Positions 43,389 through 51,805 of a stretch of DNA of 64,000 nucleotides are shown in pieces. Source of the DNA: Methylovorus menthalis (GTDB lineage Bacteria; Pseudomonadota; Gammaproteobacteria; Burkholderiales; Methylophilaceae); assembly GCF_020523625.1 (NCBI RefSeq), contig NZ_JAJAQH010000001.1:384930-448929 (forward strand). Direction: 5' to 3'. Within the stretch, counting starts at the first letter, position 1; every line of letters begins with the position of its first letter. The notes below the pieces were generated by a model that saw only the letters and a program-made list of their open reading frames with translations, had not been told where the DNA came from and did not search any database. The translations under genes were made by a program, and so were the position numbers.

Positions 43389-44023
43389 AGAAACTACTGA
43401 TTTTTGGTGAAAGTACCTCACTCGCCCGCCTTAACCACGAAATAGAGCGCTCGGCTTTATACGACATTGTGGGTATCGTGGTCGCGAAGGCGACCACGGC
43501 GACGCGATATGGCATCCCGCTGTATACCCTGGAAACACTTCCTGCCTTCGATAAGCAGGAGGTCAGTGCCTTTATTGTGGGCGATGAACAACATCTCAAC
43601 CAGCAACGACTCGCGGCTTATATGGATGTCAAACGGATGGGCTACGCGATTACATCCTTCTGCAGCTCCAGCGCATCAATCGCAAATGGCCTGAAGCTGC
43701 GCGAAAATGTATTCATTGATCGGGATGCACGCGTTCTCGCCCCTGCCAATATAGGCGCCAATACCTGGATTATGCAGGGGGCCCAGATTGATGCGGATGC
43801 CAAGATTGGCAGTTCATGCTGGATAGGCGCGCAGTGCGTTATTTCAGCAGGCGCCACCATCGGCAAGAACTGCACCTTGGGTCAGGGCGTCGTCATTGGC
43901 CCTGGGGTGGTATTACCTGCATGGTCAACCATCCATTATCCAACCACGCTGACCGAATCGCCCCCAAACGCCGTGTTCCTGGATGCCCGCTTTCGGGCCC
44001 CGGTCTATTTTTTCCAAAAATAA
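43385..44023 (+). CDS. Second left-handed-beta-helix acyltransferase
   Basis: 212 aa; ATG overlaps the Rieske stop. N-terminal LLIFGESTSLARL (Rossmann-like), then hexapeptide repeats (GANTWIMQGAQIDADAKIG, IGAQCVISAGATIGKNCTLG). NeuD-like architecture as in the gene at 40278 but diverged. The pair of Rieske plus acyltransferase occurs here as oxygenase-acyltransferase-oxygenase, suggesting two successive modifications. Confidence 0.8.
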   Translation: MKKLLIFGESTSLARLNHEIERSALYDIVGIVVAKATTATRYGIPLYTLETLPAFDKQEVSAFIVGDEQHLNQQRLAAYMDVKRMGYAITSFCSSSASIANGLKLRENVFIDRDARVLAPANIGANTWIMQGAQIDADAKIGSSCWIGAQCVISAGATIGKNCTLGQGVVIGPGVVLPAWSTIHYPTTLTESPPNAVFLDARFRAPVYFFQK

Positions 44024-44054
44024 TGACGCCTCTTTCGACTCGCTAATCGCTCCC

Positions 44055-45158
44055 ATGACAAACGCCCCTCACATCTATTGCGATCCTGCCATTTTTGCCC
44101 GCGAGCAAGCCGAGCTTTTTGCCCAGCAATGGCTGTATGCGGGCTTGACGCATGAGCTGACAGCGCATAACGATTTCGTGCGGGTAAATCTGGCCGGGCG
44201 CGACGTCATTATTCAGAACCTTCATGGTGATCTGCATGCCTTTATCAATGTATGCAGCCACCGACACTCCATCATCCATGACACCCCTTGTGGCAATCGG
44301 CCATTAACCTGCCCCTATCATGGCTGGCACTACAATGAAGAAGGCACGCCGGTCGGAATTCCATGTAAAAAAGCGTTTCCTGCCGTCACGGCTAATCCGC
44401 AGGCCTTCAATCTGCAAAAACTGGAGGTAGCGAAGGCGGGCGATTTCGTATTTGTGCGAATGAACCCGGGAGAATCCGACCTGCCTGCGTTTTTGGGAGA
44501 CGCCTATGATTTCCTGACAAAGGTGTCGGCTGGTCTCGATCAATGTATTGATATTCACGAGTCCCATATTCAGGCGAACTGGAAAATTGTGATTGAGAAC
44601 TCTCTGGAGGGCTATCATGTGCCGCTGGTACATCGCGCCAGCCTGGCAAAAGCCACCGAAATACAGTTCAGTCAAGAGGCGGGGGACTCACTGGAATATA
44701 TGCCGCCTACTGGTCATAGCTCCGTCAATAACAAGGCGAATAAAAAGTGGCTGGAACGCTGGTCACGCTACCAGAAAGACATAGGCCAATGGCCTTTTAT
44801 GTTCGAGCACTACGTACATAGATTGGTATTCCCCAATCTGACCGTTACCTCTTTTCTGGGATACAGTTTTCATATTCAGCATTTCCGCCCGAATAGTGTT
44901 GACTCCACCACCGTCTATTCAAAGATATTTTCTGCCAAATTTGATGGTCAAACGCCACGCGGCAAAATTATCATGCAGTCCATCATGAAGGAAAACATTC
45001 ACTTTACCCATCTTATCTTTCAGGAAGACAAGCTGGCATGTGAGCGTACCCAGCAAGGGTCGGCACAGGCCTCACGCCCATCCATCCCCGGCGAGATCAT
45101 AGAACAGCGGGTTTCCGATTTTCGTAAAACTTATGCACGCTTTCAACCGCTTAAATAA
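44055..45158 (+). CDS. Rieske non-heme iron oxygenase, alpha-type (second of two)
   Basis: 367 aa from ATG 44055 (open frame extends into the previous gene). Rieske ligands C67, H69 (CSHRH) and C86, H89 (CPYHGWHY); iron ligands in LEGYHVPLVH, and a QEDKLACERTQQG segment near the end. Weak ribosome site. It is a clear paralogue-type partner of the gene at 42258, with low identity. Last gene of the locus; no strong terminator seen behind it. Confidence 0.9.
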   Translation: MTNAPHIYCDPAIFAREQAELFAQQWLYAGLTHELTAHNDFVRVNLAGRDVIIQNLHGDLHAFINVCSHRHSIIHDTPCGNRPLTCPYHGWHYNEEGTPVGIPCKKAFPAVTANPQAFNLQKLEVAKAGDFVFVRMNPGESDLPAFLGDAYDFLTKVSAGLDQCIDIHESHIQANWKIVIENSLEGYHVPLVHRASLAKATEIQFSQEAGDSLEYMPPTGHSSVNNKANKKWLERWSRYQKDIGQWPFMFEHYVHRLVFPNLTVTSFLGYSFHIQHFRPNSVDSTTVYSKIFSAKFDGQTPRGKIIMQSIMKENIHFTHLIFQEDKLACERTQQGSAQASRPSIPGEIIEQRVSDFRKTYARFQPLK

Positions 45159-45331
45159 GTGCTTTAATACTTGAGGCCTTGCTGGCCGAGGAAAACCCGC
45201 GTAAGGATTCTCCGACAATCAATTCAGTCCGCTCCGACTACCTCCCTATATTCGCTCCCTTTAATCTGAGGCTGTTGCACTCAAGAGTGCCAAGGCGTAT
45301 TCCTTCCTCATTCCACGCAAAGGAGATCAGC

Positions 45332-45538
45332 ATGAACTGGGACCAAGTAGAAGGTAACTGGAAACAACTCAAGGGCAAGGTACGTCAACAGTGGGGCAAG
45401 CTCACCGACGACCAGTTTGAACAGATCAAGGGCAACCGCGAAATGCTCTCAGGCAAATTGCAGGAGCTTTACGGCATTTCCAAGGAAGAAGCCGAAAAAC
45501 AGATTGAAAGCTTCAACCGCGACTGTACCCGGCATTAA
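45332..45538 (+). CDS. CsbD-like stress protein
   Basis: 68 aa from ATG 45332 with AAAGGAGA upstream. MNWDQVEGNWKQLKGKVRQQ and the C-terminal YGISKEEAEKQI are typical of the CsbD family, small helical proteins induced in general stress. Independent of the glycan locus. Confidence 0.92.
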   Translation: MNWDQVEGNWKQLKGKVRQQWGKLTDDQFEQIKGNREMLSGKLQELYGISKEEAEKQIESFNRDCTRH

Positions 45539-45554
45539 GCCTTAAGGAGCATGC

Positions 45555-46082
45555 ATGCAGATCCTACATCTGATGCGCCATGCCAGCCTGCTCCTGTTGC
45601 TGATGGGCTCGGTCACCCACGCGGCCCCCATCAGCAAACCCAATTACGAAGCAGGCAAGGTACGGGTGCAGGAGACCTATCAGCAGGAAAAAACCCTGTG
45701 TGACCATGTGAGCGGCAATGACAGCGAGGTCTGCCTTGAGCAGGCACGCGCCAACCGCAATATCGGGCTGGCAGAACTGGAAGCGCTGTTCAAAGGCAGT
45801 CAGGCGGCCTGGATAGAAGCCGAGCAGGAAAAAGCCGAGTCCAATTACAACGTCGCCAAGCAAACCTGTCAGGGCATGATAGAAGAAGACACCAAACGCG
45901 TATGCATCAGCAAGGCGAGGGGTGAGCGCGACAGTGCCTTCACCGCCATCGCCGCGGAACGCATGCCCGACAATCGCGCTGAAGCGCAGCTGGATGATGC
46001 CCTCAAGAAATGTTCAGCATTGAATGGCAACGAACAGAATGCCTGCCGCGAACAGGCAAAAAAGCGTTACGGCAAAAGCTGA
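45555..46082 (+). CDS. Periplasmic protein of unknown function, Cys-containing
   Basis: 175 aa with signal peptide (LLLLLMGSVTHAAPIS). The rest is helical and charged with paired cysteines spaced along it (KTLCDHVSG, EVCLEQAR, QTCQGMIEE, RVCISKARG, KKCSALNGN, NACREQAK), likely disulfides between helical hairpins. 16 nt after csbD, so likely cotranscribed. Not recognised beyond this layout. Confidence 0.6.
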   Translation: MQILHLMRHASLLLLLMGSVTHAAPISKPNYEAGKVRVQETYQQEKTLCDHVSGNDSEVCLEQARANRNIGLAELEALFKGSQAAWIEAEQEKAESNYNVAKQTCQGMIEEDTKRVCISKARGERDSAFTAIAAERMPDNRAEAQLDDALKKCSALNGNEQNACREQAKKRYGKS

Positions 46083-46182
46083 GGCGGTATTGCCCAAATG
46101 CAGGCGATATGTGAGTCTGCCGAATAAATATGCAGGATTCGTTTGCAACGACACCAGCCCGCCATTTAGAATACGACCCCAT

Positions 46183-46256
46183 GCGGGCGTAGTTCAATGG
46201 TAGAACGCTAGCTTCCCAAGCTCGATACGCGGGTTCGATTCCCGTCGCCCGCTCCA
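46183..46256 (+). tRNA. tRNA-Gly (anticodon CCC)
   Basis: 74 nt including encoded CCA. Almost identical to E. coli glyU. Acceptor GCGGGCG/CGCCCGC, D-arm GTAGTTCAATGGTAGAAC, anticodon loop TTCCCAA (CCC at 46215-46217), T-arm GCGGGTTCGATTCCCGT. The anticodon stem pairs 46208-46212 with 46220-46224, with one T-C mismatch (46209 with 46223) where E. coli has a pair. Confidence 0.93.
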
Positions 46257-46370
46257 GATTTTTTGGCACCAGACCTTTTCAAGTGCCGGTTATCCAGATT
46301 CCAATTGAGCCCTGCAGGTTATCCACTTAGATCGTTCTCGCACGATCAAAATACCTTGCTCATTTACCCT

Positions 46371-46583
46371 CTAGGCGTCAATAGCGCGCTCGATTTCGCC
46401 GTAAAAAGAATCGATGCTCTCTCTTTTGGCACGCTCCAGCATCATTTCGTCCGCCAGTTTGGACGCATGGACGCATAGAGCGTTTATATCTAACATTTCT
46501 TCGCGTTGATCACGCTCGCGTATCAGCGCGTTAACGGCTGCCATGGCGTAGCCATCCCATATTTTCATATGTTCATTGGTCAT
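46371..46583 (-). CDS. Small uncharacterised protein next to tRNA-Gly
   Basis: 70 aa from ATG 46583, which has GAGG at good spacing; a longer frame to ATG 46661 (96 aa) exists. Helical, charged, no signal or membrane segment (MTNEHMKIWDGYAMAAVNAL, ADEMMLERAKRESIDSFYGE). The style resembles small phage or mobile-element proteins, and it sits 3' of a tRNA gene, a common integration site, but no integrase or direct repeat was seen. Family not recognised. Confidence 0.4.
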   Translation of the reverse strand: MTNEHMKIWDGYAMAAVNALIRERDQREEMLDINALCVHASKLADEMMLERAKRESIDSFYGEIERAIDA

Positions 46584-46691
46584 TCGTGCCTCAATGCCGG
46601 AATGTCGGCCAGTAAGTTGTAAGTATGCGTCTGTCCATAATCGTTCAAGCGGCCTTTTCATGCCTCATTACTGATTACTTAGACTAATTAC

Positions 46692-48113
46692 TTAGATACT
46701 TGTCGCCATCATAGGTTTGCCAGTTACCAGACATTTGATATTGGCAGTGGCTTTGGCAAGTTCTCTCAGCAGCAGTTTGTAGGTATCAAGATCAAATATC
46801 AGGTCTGCTCTGGCGCTGGCAAGATGGTGCAGACTGGCCTCATCCTCCACGCTGCCCAGCGCGCACCAATGCTCAAACACATGCAGCTGGCTCTGCCCGG
46901 TGAGGGGGTTTTGCTCATGTATGCCGATCTTGCCAGGGTAGGGCCAGGTTTTCATGCGGTGCGCGGCGAGCGCTTGTTGCAGACGCAGGTAATGCAGTTC
47001 TGAGGCCTCTTTGCCAGCGCATACGCCTTTGCATTTGCGAAGCTGATGGGCAAAGCAGGGGCCTTTGCCAGTTTCAAGGCCCAGCACTTTGGGACAAAGG
47101 GCATGATTCTCGGCAATCTGCCGCAAGACTTCCACCGCCTGCCGCTTGCTGCGAAAGGTGCCAAACAGTTGCCCCAGTGTTGCGGGATCAATTTCTTCTT
47201 CACGCACCAGCGTGAGCAGGGGCCTGACGTCATGACTGGTTGCCAGCCGCCATGAACATAGCTGACGCTCGCGCCGCAGCTGGCGGTTGTAGATGGGCTG
47301 TCGTTCTTTTACCAGACGCGATTCCAGCATCAGGGCGCCAAACTCGCCCGCCGTCTCAATCCACTCAATATGATTGACCTCTTGCGAGATGCGCATCTCC
47401 TTGGTGGAAGCATGGTCGCCACTGAAATGCGACAGCACCCGACCACGGATATTGATGCTTTTGCCTATGTACAAAGGCAGCTGGTTATCGCCATAAAACA
47501 GATAAACGCCGGGGCCTTCGGGAATATCATCCAGAATGGCGGCATCAATGCCGCTCGGCAGGGTGTGGCCTTTGAGCAATTCACGCGCGGCCTGTGCAAT
47601 GGCTACAGGACCCAGCTCCACTTCCGCTGAACGGAGAAAATCCACCAGCGCCACAACATCGCCCATTGCACGGTGGCGTGCGCCGCATTGCAGGGCGTGG
47701 CGCTGGATGATGCTATCCAGACTGTGGCTGCGATGCTGCGGATAAAGCTTGCGCGACAGCTTGACCGTGCAAAGCACTTTTTGCCGAAGGTCTATGCCCA
47801 TGCGCTTGAATTCATTTTTAAGGAATCCGTGATCAAAGCGGACATTGTGCGCGCACAGCACGGCGCCCTCGAGATGATCAAGCAGCTCCCCTGCTACTTC
47901 CTTGAAACGGGGAGCGTTTGCCATCATGCCATCGTCTATCCCGGTCAAGCGCTGAATAAACGGGGGAATGGCCGTATCGGGATTCACCAGCGTTTGCCAG
48001 CGGCTGACTTCCTGGCCGTTTTCAAAGCGGATCAGGGCGATTTCGGTGATACGGTCCACCAGGGGCGTGGCGCCAGTGGTTTCAAGGTCGAGCAATACGT
48101 AAGCGGGTAACAT
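46692..48113 (-). CDS. DnaQ-like exonuclease fused to GIY-YIG nuclease (Cho/UvrC-like)
   Basis: 473 aa. Residues 1 to about 170 are a DEDDh 3'-5' exonuclease (VLLDLETTGATPLVDRITEIAL, VLCAHNVRFDHGFLKNEF, HRAMGDVVALVDFL). From about 200 a GIY-YIG domain follows (GPGVYLFYGDNQLPLYIGKSINIRGRVLSHF), as in UvrC's N-terminal half or Cho. The tail carries four Cys/His-type residues (CPKVLGLE, CFAHQLRKCKGVC). Likely a repair or single-strand-processing nuclease; not the standard UvrC, which lacks the exonuclease. Confidence 0.88.
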   Translation of the reverse strand: MLPAYVLLDLETTGATPLVDRITEIALIRFENGQEVSRWQTLVNPDTAIPPFIQRLTGIDDGMMANAPRFKEVAGELLDHLEGAVLCAHNVRFDHGFLKNEFKRMGIDLRQKVLCTVKLSRKLYPQHRSHSLDSIIQRHALQCGARHRAMGDVVALVDFLRSAEVELGPVAIAQAARELLKGHTLPSGIDAAILDDIPEGPGVYLFYGDNQLPLYIGKSINIRGRVLSHFSGDHASTKEMRISQEVNHIEWIETAGEFGALMLESRLVKERQPIYNRQLRRERQLCSWRLATSHDVRPLLTLVREEEIDPATLGQLFGTFRSKRQAVEVLRQIAENHALCPKVLGLETGKGPCFAHQLRKCKGVCAGKEASELHYLRLQQALAAHRMKTWPYPGKIGIHEQNPLTGQSQLHVFEHWCALGSVEDEASLHHLASARADLIFDLDTYKLLLRELAKATANIKCLVTGKPMMATSI

Positions 48114-48133
48114 CCGGGCGAGCTACTCTTTCA

Positions 48134-48430
48134 TTATTCAATACGGTCGGCAGAGGTTTCGGGCAGCCCCAACTCCTGGCAGGCCAGCCGTTTGGCAGTT
48201 TTGATCATCGAGTCTGAAAACACCGTAATGTCGGCATCCGCCAGCGCAATTTGCTGGTATTTCTGCAATGCCAGCTCAAACGGCGCCTGGTTGATCATCT
48301 CAATCAGCTGCATGTAGCGGTCACGTTGCTTGGTGTCTTTGCTGCCTGTTATCTGCAGGTGGATGTTTTCCAGATGCATGGAAAAATAAGCCACAAACTC
48401 CAGCTGAAAACTGTTTTGAATATCGGTCAT
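48134..48430 (-). CDS. Small uncharacterised protein
   Basis: 98 aa, helical and charged, no signal peptide or membrane segment (FQLEFVAYFSMHLENIHLQI at the N-terminus, KTAKRLACQELGLPETSADR at the C-terminus). It lies just upstream of the DnaQ/GIY-YIG gene in the same direction with 20 nt between, so probably cotranscribed. Family not recognised. Confidence 0.5.
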   Translation of the reverse strand: MTDIQNSFQLEFVAYFSMHLENIHLQITGSKDTKQRDRYMQLIEMINQAPFELALQKYQQIALADADITVFSDSMIKTAKRLACQELGLPETSADRIE

Positions 48431-48524
48431 GAGGGATAGCGCATATGCTCAACCACGACTAGCGTAGCGGCTGGTGAAGAATAATGGCCATGAGATTTCA
48501 CCAGCCCAGGCAAGTTCAGCATGC

Positions 48525-48689
48525 TCAGATTTCGATCATTTCGAAGTCTTCCTTGCGGGCGCCGCATTCCGGGCAGGTCCAGTTGGGGGGCACGTCTTCC
48601 CACCGTGTGCCGGGGGGAATGCCATCTTCAGGACAGCCTTTTTCTTCTTCGTATAGCCAGCCGCAAATATTGCACATCCATGTTTTCAT
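48525..48689 (-). CDS. Rubredoxin
   Basis: 54 aa, below usual ORF cut-offs. Two C-x2-C pairs bind one iron: CNICGWLY and CPECGARKEDF; the middle has GIPPGTRWEDVPPNW, the rubredoxin core. GAGGAG ribosome site. A soluble one-electron carrier; partner unknown in this window. Divergent from thiD. Confidence 0.95.
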   Translation of the reverse strand: MKTWMCNICGWLYEEEKGCPEDGIPPGTRWEDVPPNWTCPECGARKEDFEMIEI

Positions 48690-48757
48690 GGGCTTTTCTC
48701 CTCGTTTATTGTTAGCGGGTAATTTAAGTTAAAATAGCATTCTTGATAGCAGAACCA

Positions 48758-48772
48758 GCGCTGTGCCAGCGC
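48758..48772 (+). repeat. Short hairpin in the thiD leader
   Basis: GCGCTG (48758-48763) pairs with CAGCGC (48767-48772), TGC loop. It lies 53 nt before the thiD ATG; not a TPP riboswitch (no CTGAGA-type core). Confidence 0.4.
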
Positions 48773-48825
48773 CTCTAAGCATCTCACCGCCCACCTTGAT
48801 ACGGTCAACACCCGGAACCAACACC

Positions 48826-49656
48826 ATGAATCTGATGCCCCCTACCGTGATGACCTTTGCCGCTACCGATCCCAGCAGTGGTGCAGGCTTGCAGGCTGAT
48901 TTGCTGACCTTGGCCAGCATAGGCTGCCACCCGCTTTCCGTTGTGACAGCAATTACTGTACAGGATACCGTGGGCGTCGAAAATGTCATGATGTTTGATG
49001 CCGACTGGGTCAATGACCAGGCGCGTACCATCCTGGAAGACATGCAGGTTTCCGCCTTTAAAATCGGCATGCTGGGTAGCGTGGAAAATGTCGCCGTCAT
49101 TGCCGAAATCGTGGCTGATTACCCGGATGTGCCATTGCTGATCGACCCGGTCTTGTCCTCTGGCCGTGGCGATGAGCTGGCAAATGAAGAAATGCAGGCT
49201 GCGATGATAGACCTGCTGTTCCCCCAGGCCACCATGATTACGCCGAATAGCCTGGAAGCGCGCCGCCTGGCTTTTCACGATGATGATTCCGATGCCATCG
49301 AACATGCCTCGCTGGATGAAAGCGCCGACCGCCTGCTCGGCATGGGCTGCGAATATGTGCTGATTACCGGCACCCACGAACGCTCACAGGAAGTCATCAA
49401 TACGCTGTATGGCGAAAGCGGCCTGATCAAGGCCTATAACTGGGAACGCCTGCCAGGCAGCTACCATGGCTCCGGCTGCACCCTGACTTCCGCCATTGCG
49501 GCCTGCATCGCCCATGGATTATCCATCGAAGAAGCCATTCTGGAAGCGCAGGAATACACCTGGAAAACGCTAAAATACGGCTTCCGTCCGGGCATGGGCC
49601 AATACATTCCTGATCGCATGTTCTGGGCACGGGATGAAGAGGATGATGCCAATTAA
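48826..49656 (+). CDS. thiD: Hydroxymethylpyrimidine (phosphate) kinase ThiD
   Basis: 276 aa from ATG 48826. PfkB-like fold with TFAATDPSSGAGLQADL, LLIDPVLSSGRGDEL, EYVLITGTHE and HGSGCTLTSAIAACIAHG. It phosphorylates HMP(-P) to HMP-PP in thiamine synthesis. The usual thiD motifs are complete. It overlaps thiE by 23 nt. Confidence 0.93.
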   Translation: MNLMPPTVMTFAATDPSSGAGLQADLLTLASIGCHPLSVVTAITVQDTVGVENVMMFDADWVNDQARTILEDMQVSAFKIGMLGSVENVAVIAEIVADYPDVPLLIDPVLSSGRGDELANEEMQAAMIDLLFPQATMITPNSLEARRLAFHDDDSDAIEHASLDESADRLLGMGCEYVLITGTHERSQEVINTLYGESGLIKAYNWERLPGSYHGSGCTLTSAIAACIAHGLSIEEAILEAQEYTWKTLKYGFRPGMGQYIPDRMFWARDEEDDAN

Positions 49657-50254
49657 AGGGCTGTACGCTGTTACCCCTGACCTGGACGATACGGAGCGCC
49701 TGTGCGAGATGGTCACTGCGGCTATTGCCGGGGGTGCAACGCTGGTGCAATACCGCAACAAAGAAGCCGGTCACGTGCTGCGCATTGCACAGGCGCAGGC
49801 CTTGCTCGCCATCTGCAGGCAGCATGGCGTACCGCTGATCATCAATGATCATGTGAAGCTATGCCTGGCACTGGATGCCGATGGCGTGCACATTGGCGGT
49901 ACCGATGGCGATATTGCTGCCACACGCCAGCGTATCGGCAACAAGCTGCTGGGCGCCTCCTGCTACAACCGCATCGACCTTGCCCTGAAAGCACAGGCGG
50001 CTGGCGCAGACTATGTCGCCTTTGGTGCCTGCTTCAGCTCGCAAACCAAACCGCAGGCGCCTGAAGCTGCGCTCAGCCTCTTCAGCACCGATCCTGCCTT
50101 GCATGTACCCAAAGTCGCCATCGGCGGCATTACCCTGGACAATGCACCGCAGGCGGTTGCCGCCGGTGCCGACATGCTGGCCGTGATTGGCGCCCTGTGG
50201 GGAGCAGACGATATCCGGCAAACCGCCCAACAATTTTCACGACTATACAATTGA
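49634..50254 (+). CDS. thiE: Thiamine-phosphate synthase ThiE
   Basis: 206 aa. TIM barrel with [46 protein letters not shown] and [11 protein letters not shown]. It joins thiazole phosphate and HMP-PP to thiamine phosphate. ATG 49634, 49643 or 49646 are all near AAGAGG; the first is used. Together with thiD and the thiSG pair 15 kb away, most of the thiamine pathway's ring-joining steps are in this window. Confidence 0.93.
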   Translation: MKRMMPIKGLYAVTPDLDDTERLCEMVTAAIAGGATLVQYRNKEAGHVLRIAQAQALLAICRQHGVPLIINDHVKLCLALDADGVHIGGTDGDIAATRQRIGNKLLGASCYNRIDLALKAQAAGADYVAFGACFSSQTKPQAPEAALSLFSTDPALHVPKVAIGGITLDNAPQAVAAGADMLAVIGALWGADDIRQTAQQFSRLYN

Positions 50255-50265
50255 CCGAGCTCATC

Positions 50266-51552
50266 ATGACTTCTCGTAACCAGCAACTGTTTGAACAATC
50301 CCAAAAACTCATTCCCGGCGGCGTTAATTCACCCGTCCGTGCGTTTCGCTCGGTAGGTGGTACGCCGGTGTTTTTCAAACGCGGCGCTGGCGCCTGGCTA
50401 TGGGATGAAGACGACAAGGCCTATGTGGATTACGTAGGCTCATGGGGGCCTATGGTGCTGGGCCACGCCCACCCTGAGGTGATCGAAGCCGTGCGCACGG
50501 CAGCGGGCGACAGCCTGTCGTTTGGTGCACCGACGGCGCGCGAGCTGGATATGGCCGAGCTGGTAAGCAAGCTGGTCCCTAGCATGGAACAGTTACGGCT
50601 GGTCAGCTCCGGCACCGAAGCCACCATGAGTGCCATTCGCCTGGCGCGTGGCTTCACCGGCCGTAGCAAGATCGTCAAGTTTGAAGGCTGCTATCACGGC
50701 CATGCCGATGCGCTGCTGGTGAAGGCGGGCTCTGGCCTCTTGACCTTCGGCACGCCCAGTTCGGCAGGGGTTCCACCGGAAGTCGCCGCCCACACGCTGA
50801 CATTGGAATACAACAACATCGCCGCCGTCGAACAGCTGTTTGCGGAGATTGGCAACGAAATTGCTTGTGTGATTGTAGAGCCGGTCGCAGGCAACATGAA
50901 TCTGATCGCCCCGGCAGCCGGTTTTCTGGAGGCGTTGCGTGCCCAGTGCACCCAGCACGGTGCAGTGCTGATTTTTGATGAAGTCATGACCGGATTCCGG
51001 GTGGCGCTGGGTGGCGCACAGGCGCGCTATGGCATTACCCCGGACCTGACAACACTGGGCAAAGTCATCGGCGGTGGCCTGCCAGTAGGGGCTTTCGGCG
51101 GTCGGCGCGACATCATGCAATGTCTGGCGCCCGTTGGCCCGGTCTATCAGGCAGGCACCTTATCTGGCAATCCAGTAGCCGTTGCTGCAGGCATGGCCAC
51201 GCTGAAACTGATACAGGCACCTGGCTTCCATGCAGCGCTGGAGGCCAGCACCCAGCGTTTCGTGCAAGGCCTTGCAAATGCGGCAAAAGCGCACGATATT
51301 GAATTTAGTGCACAAAGTGTGGGCGGGATGTTCGGCTTGTATTTCAGCGCCGAGGTTCCGCAAAGTTATGCGGATGTCATGCAGTCTGACAAAGAGGCCT
51401 TCAACCGCTTCTTCCATGCCATGCTGGATGAGGGCGTTTATCTGGCACCTTCGGCGTTTGAAGCGGGCTTTGTATCAGCAGCGCATGGCGACAAGGAAAT
51501 TGACCTCAGCATCGCCGCTGCAGAAAAGATTTTCGCCAGCTGGAAAAAGTAA
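50266..51552 (+). CDS. hemL: Glutamate-1-semialdehyde aminotransferase HemL
   Basis: 428 aa from ATG 50266; the open frame begins earlier inside thiE. Class III aminotransferase: [53 protein letters not shown], and the PLP lysine in [18 protein letters not shown]. It makes 5-aminolevulinate for heme, PQQ-independent tetrapyrroles. 11 nt after thiE, in the thiD-thiE-hemL run. Confidence 0.95.
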   Translation: MTSRNQQLFEQSQKLIPGGVNSPVRAFRSVGGTPVFFKRGAGAWLWDEDDKAYVDYVGSWGPMVLGHAHPEVIEAVRTAAGDSLSFGAPTARELDMAELVSKLVPSMEQLRLVSSGTEATMSAIRLARGFTGRSKIVKFEGCYHGHADALLVKAGSGLLTFGTPSSAGVPPEVAAHTLTLEYNNIAAVEQLFAEIGNEIACVIVEPVAGNMNLIAPAAGFLEALRAQCTQHGAVLIFDEVMTGFRVALGGAQARYGITPDLTTLGKVIGGGLPVGAFGGRRDIMQCLAPVGPVYQAGTLSGNPVAVAAGMATLKLIQAPGFHAALEASTQRFVQGLANAAKAHDIEFSAQSVGGMFGLYFSAEVPQSYADVMQSDKEAFNRFFHAMLDEGVYLAPSAFEAGFVSAAHGDKEIDLSIAAAEKIFASWKK

Positions 51553-51805
51553 GCCACTTTAGCTGCATGGGGTTTCATGCTTTTTTAGCCCTATGTGATT
51601 GAACTTATAACCCTTTAACGGTAACATTGAAGGTTCCGCTAAATATTTTATGGCCCAGCGATAATTTCGGCCACGCAGGACGGCAAGCACCAATAAAAAA
51701 ACTCCACGAACTCCCTCGATTAGCGCGACGGGATGAGGGAAGAACAAGGCGCCCGGTTCTAGTAAGTGCCTTTAAAGATGCAGTGTCGAAAGATGAGATG
51801 GAGAC

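Noticed and set aside
46183-46691. tRNA-Gly as an attachment site of an integrated element
   Set aside because: No integrase and no direct repeat of the tRNA end were found within the window.
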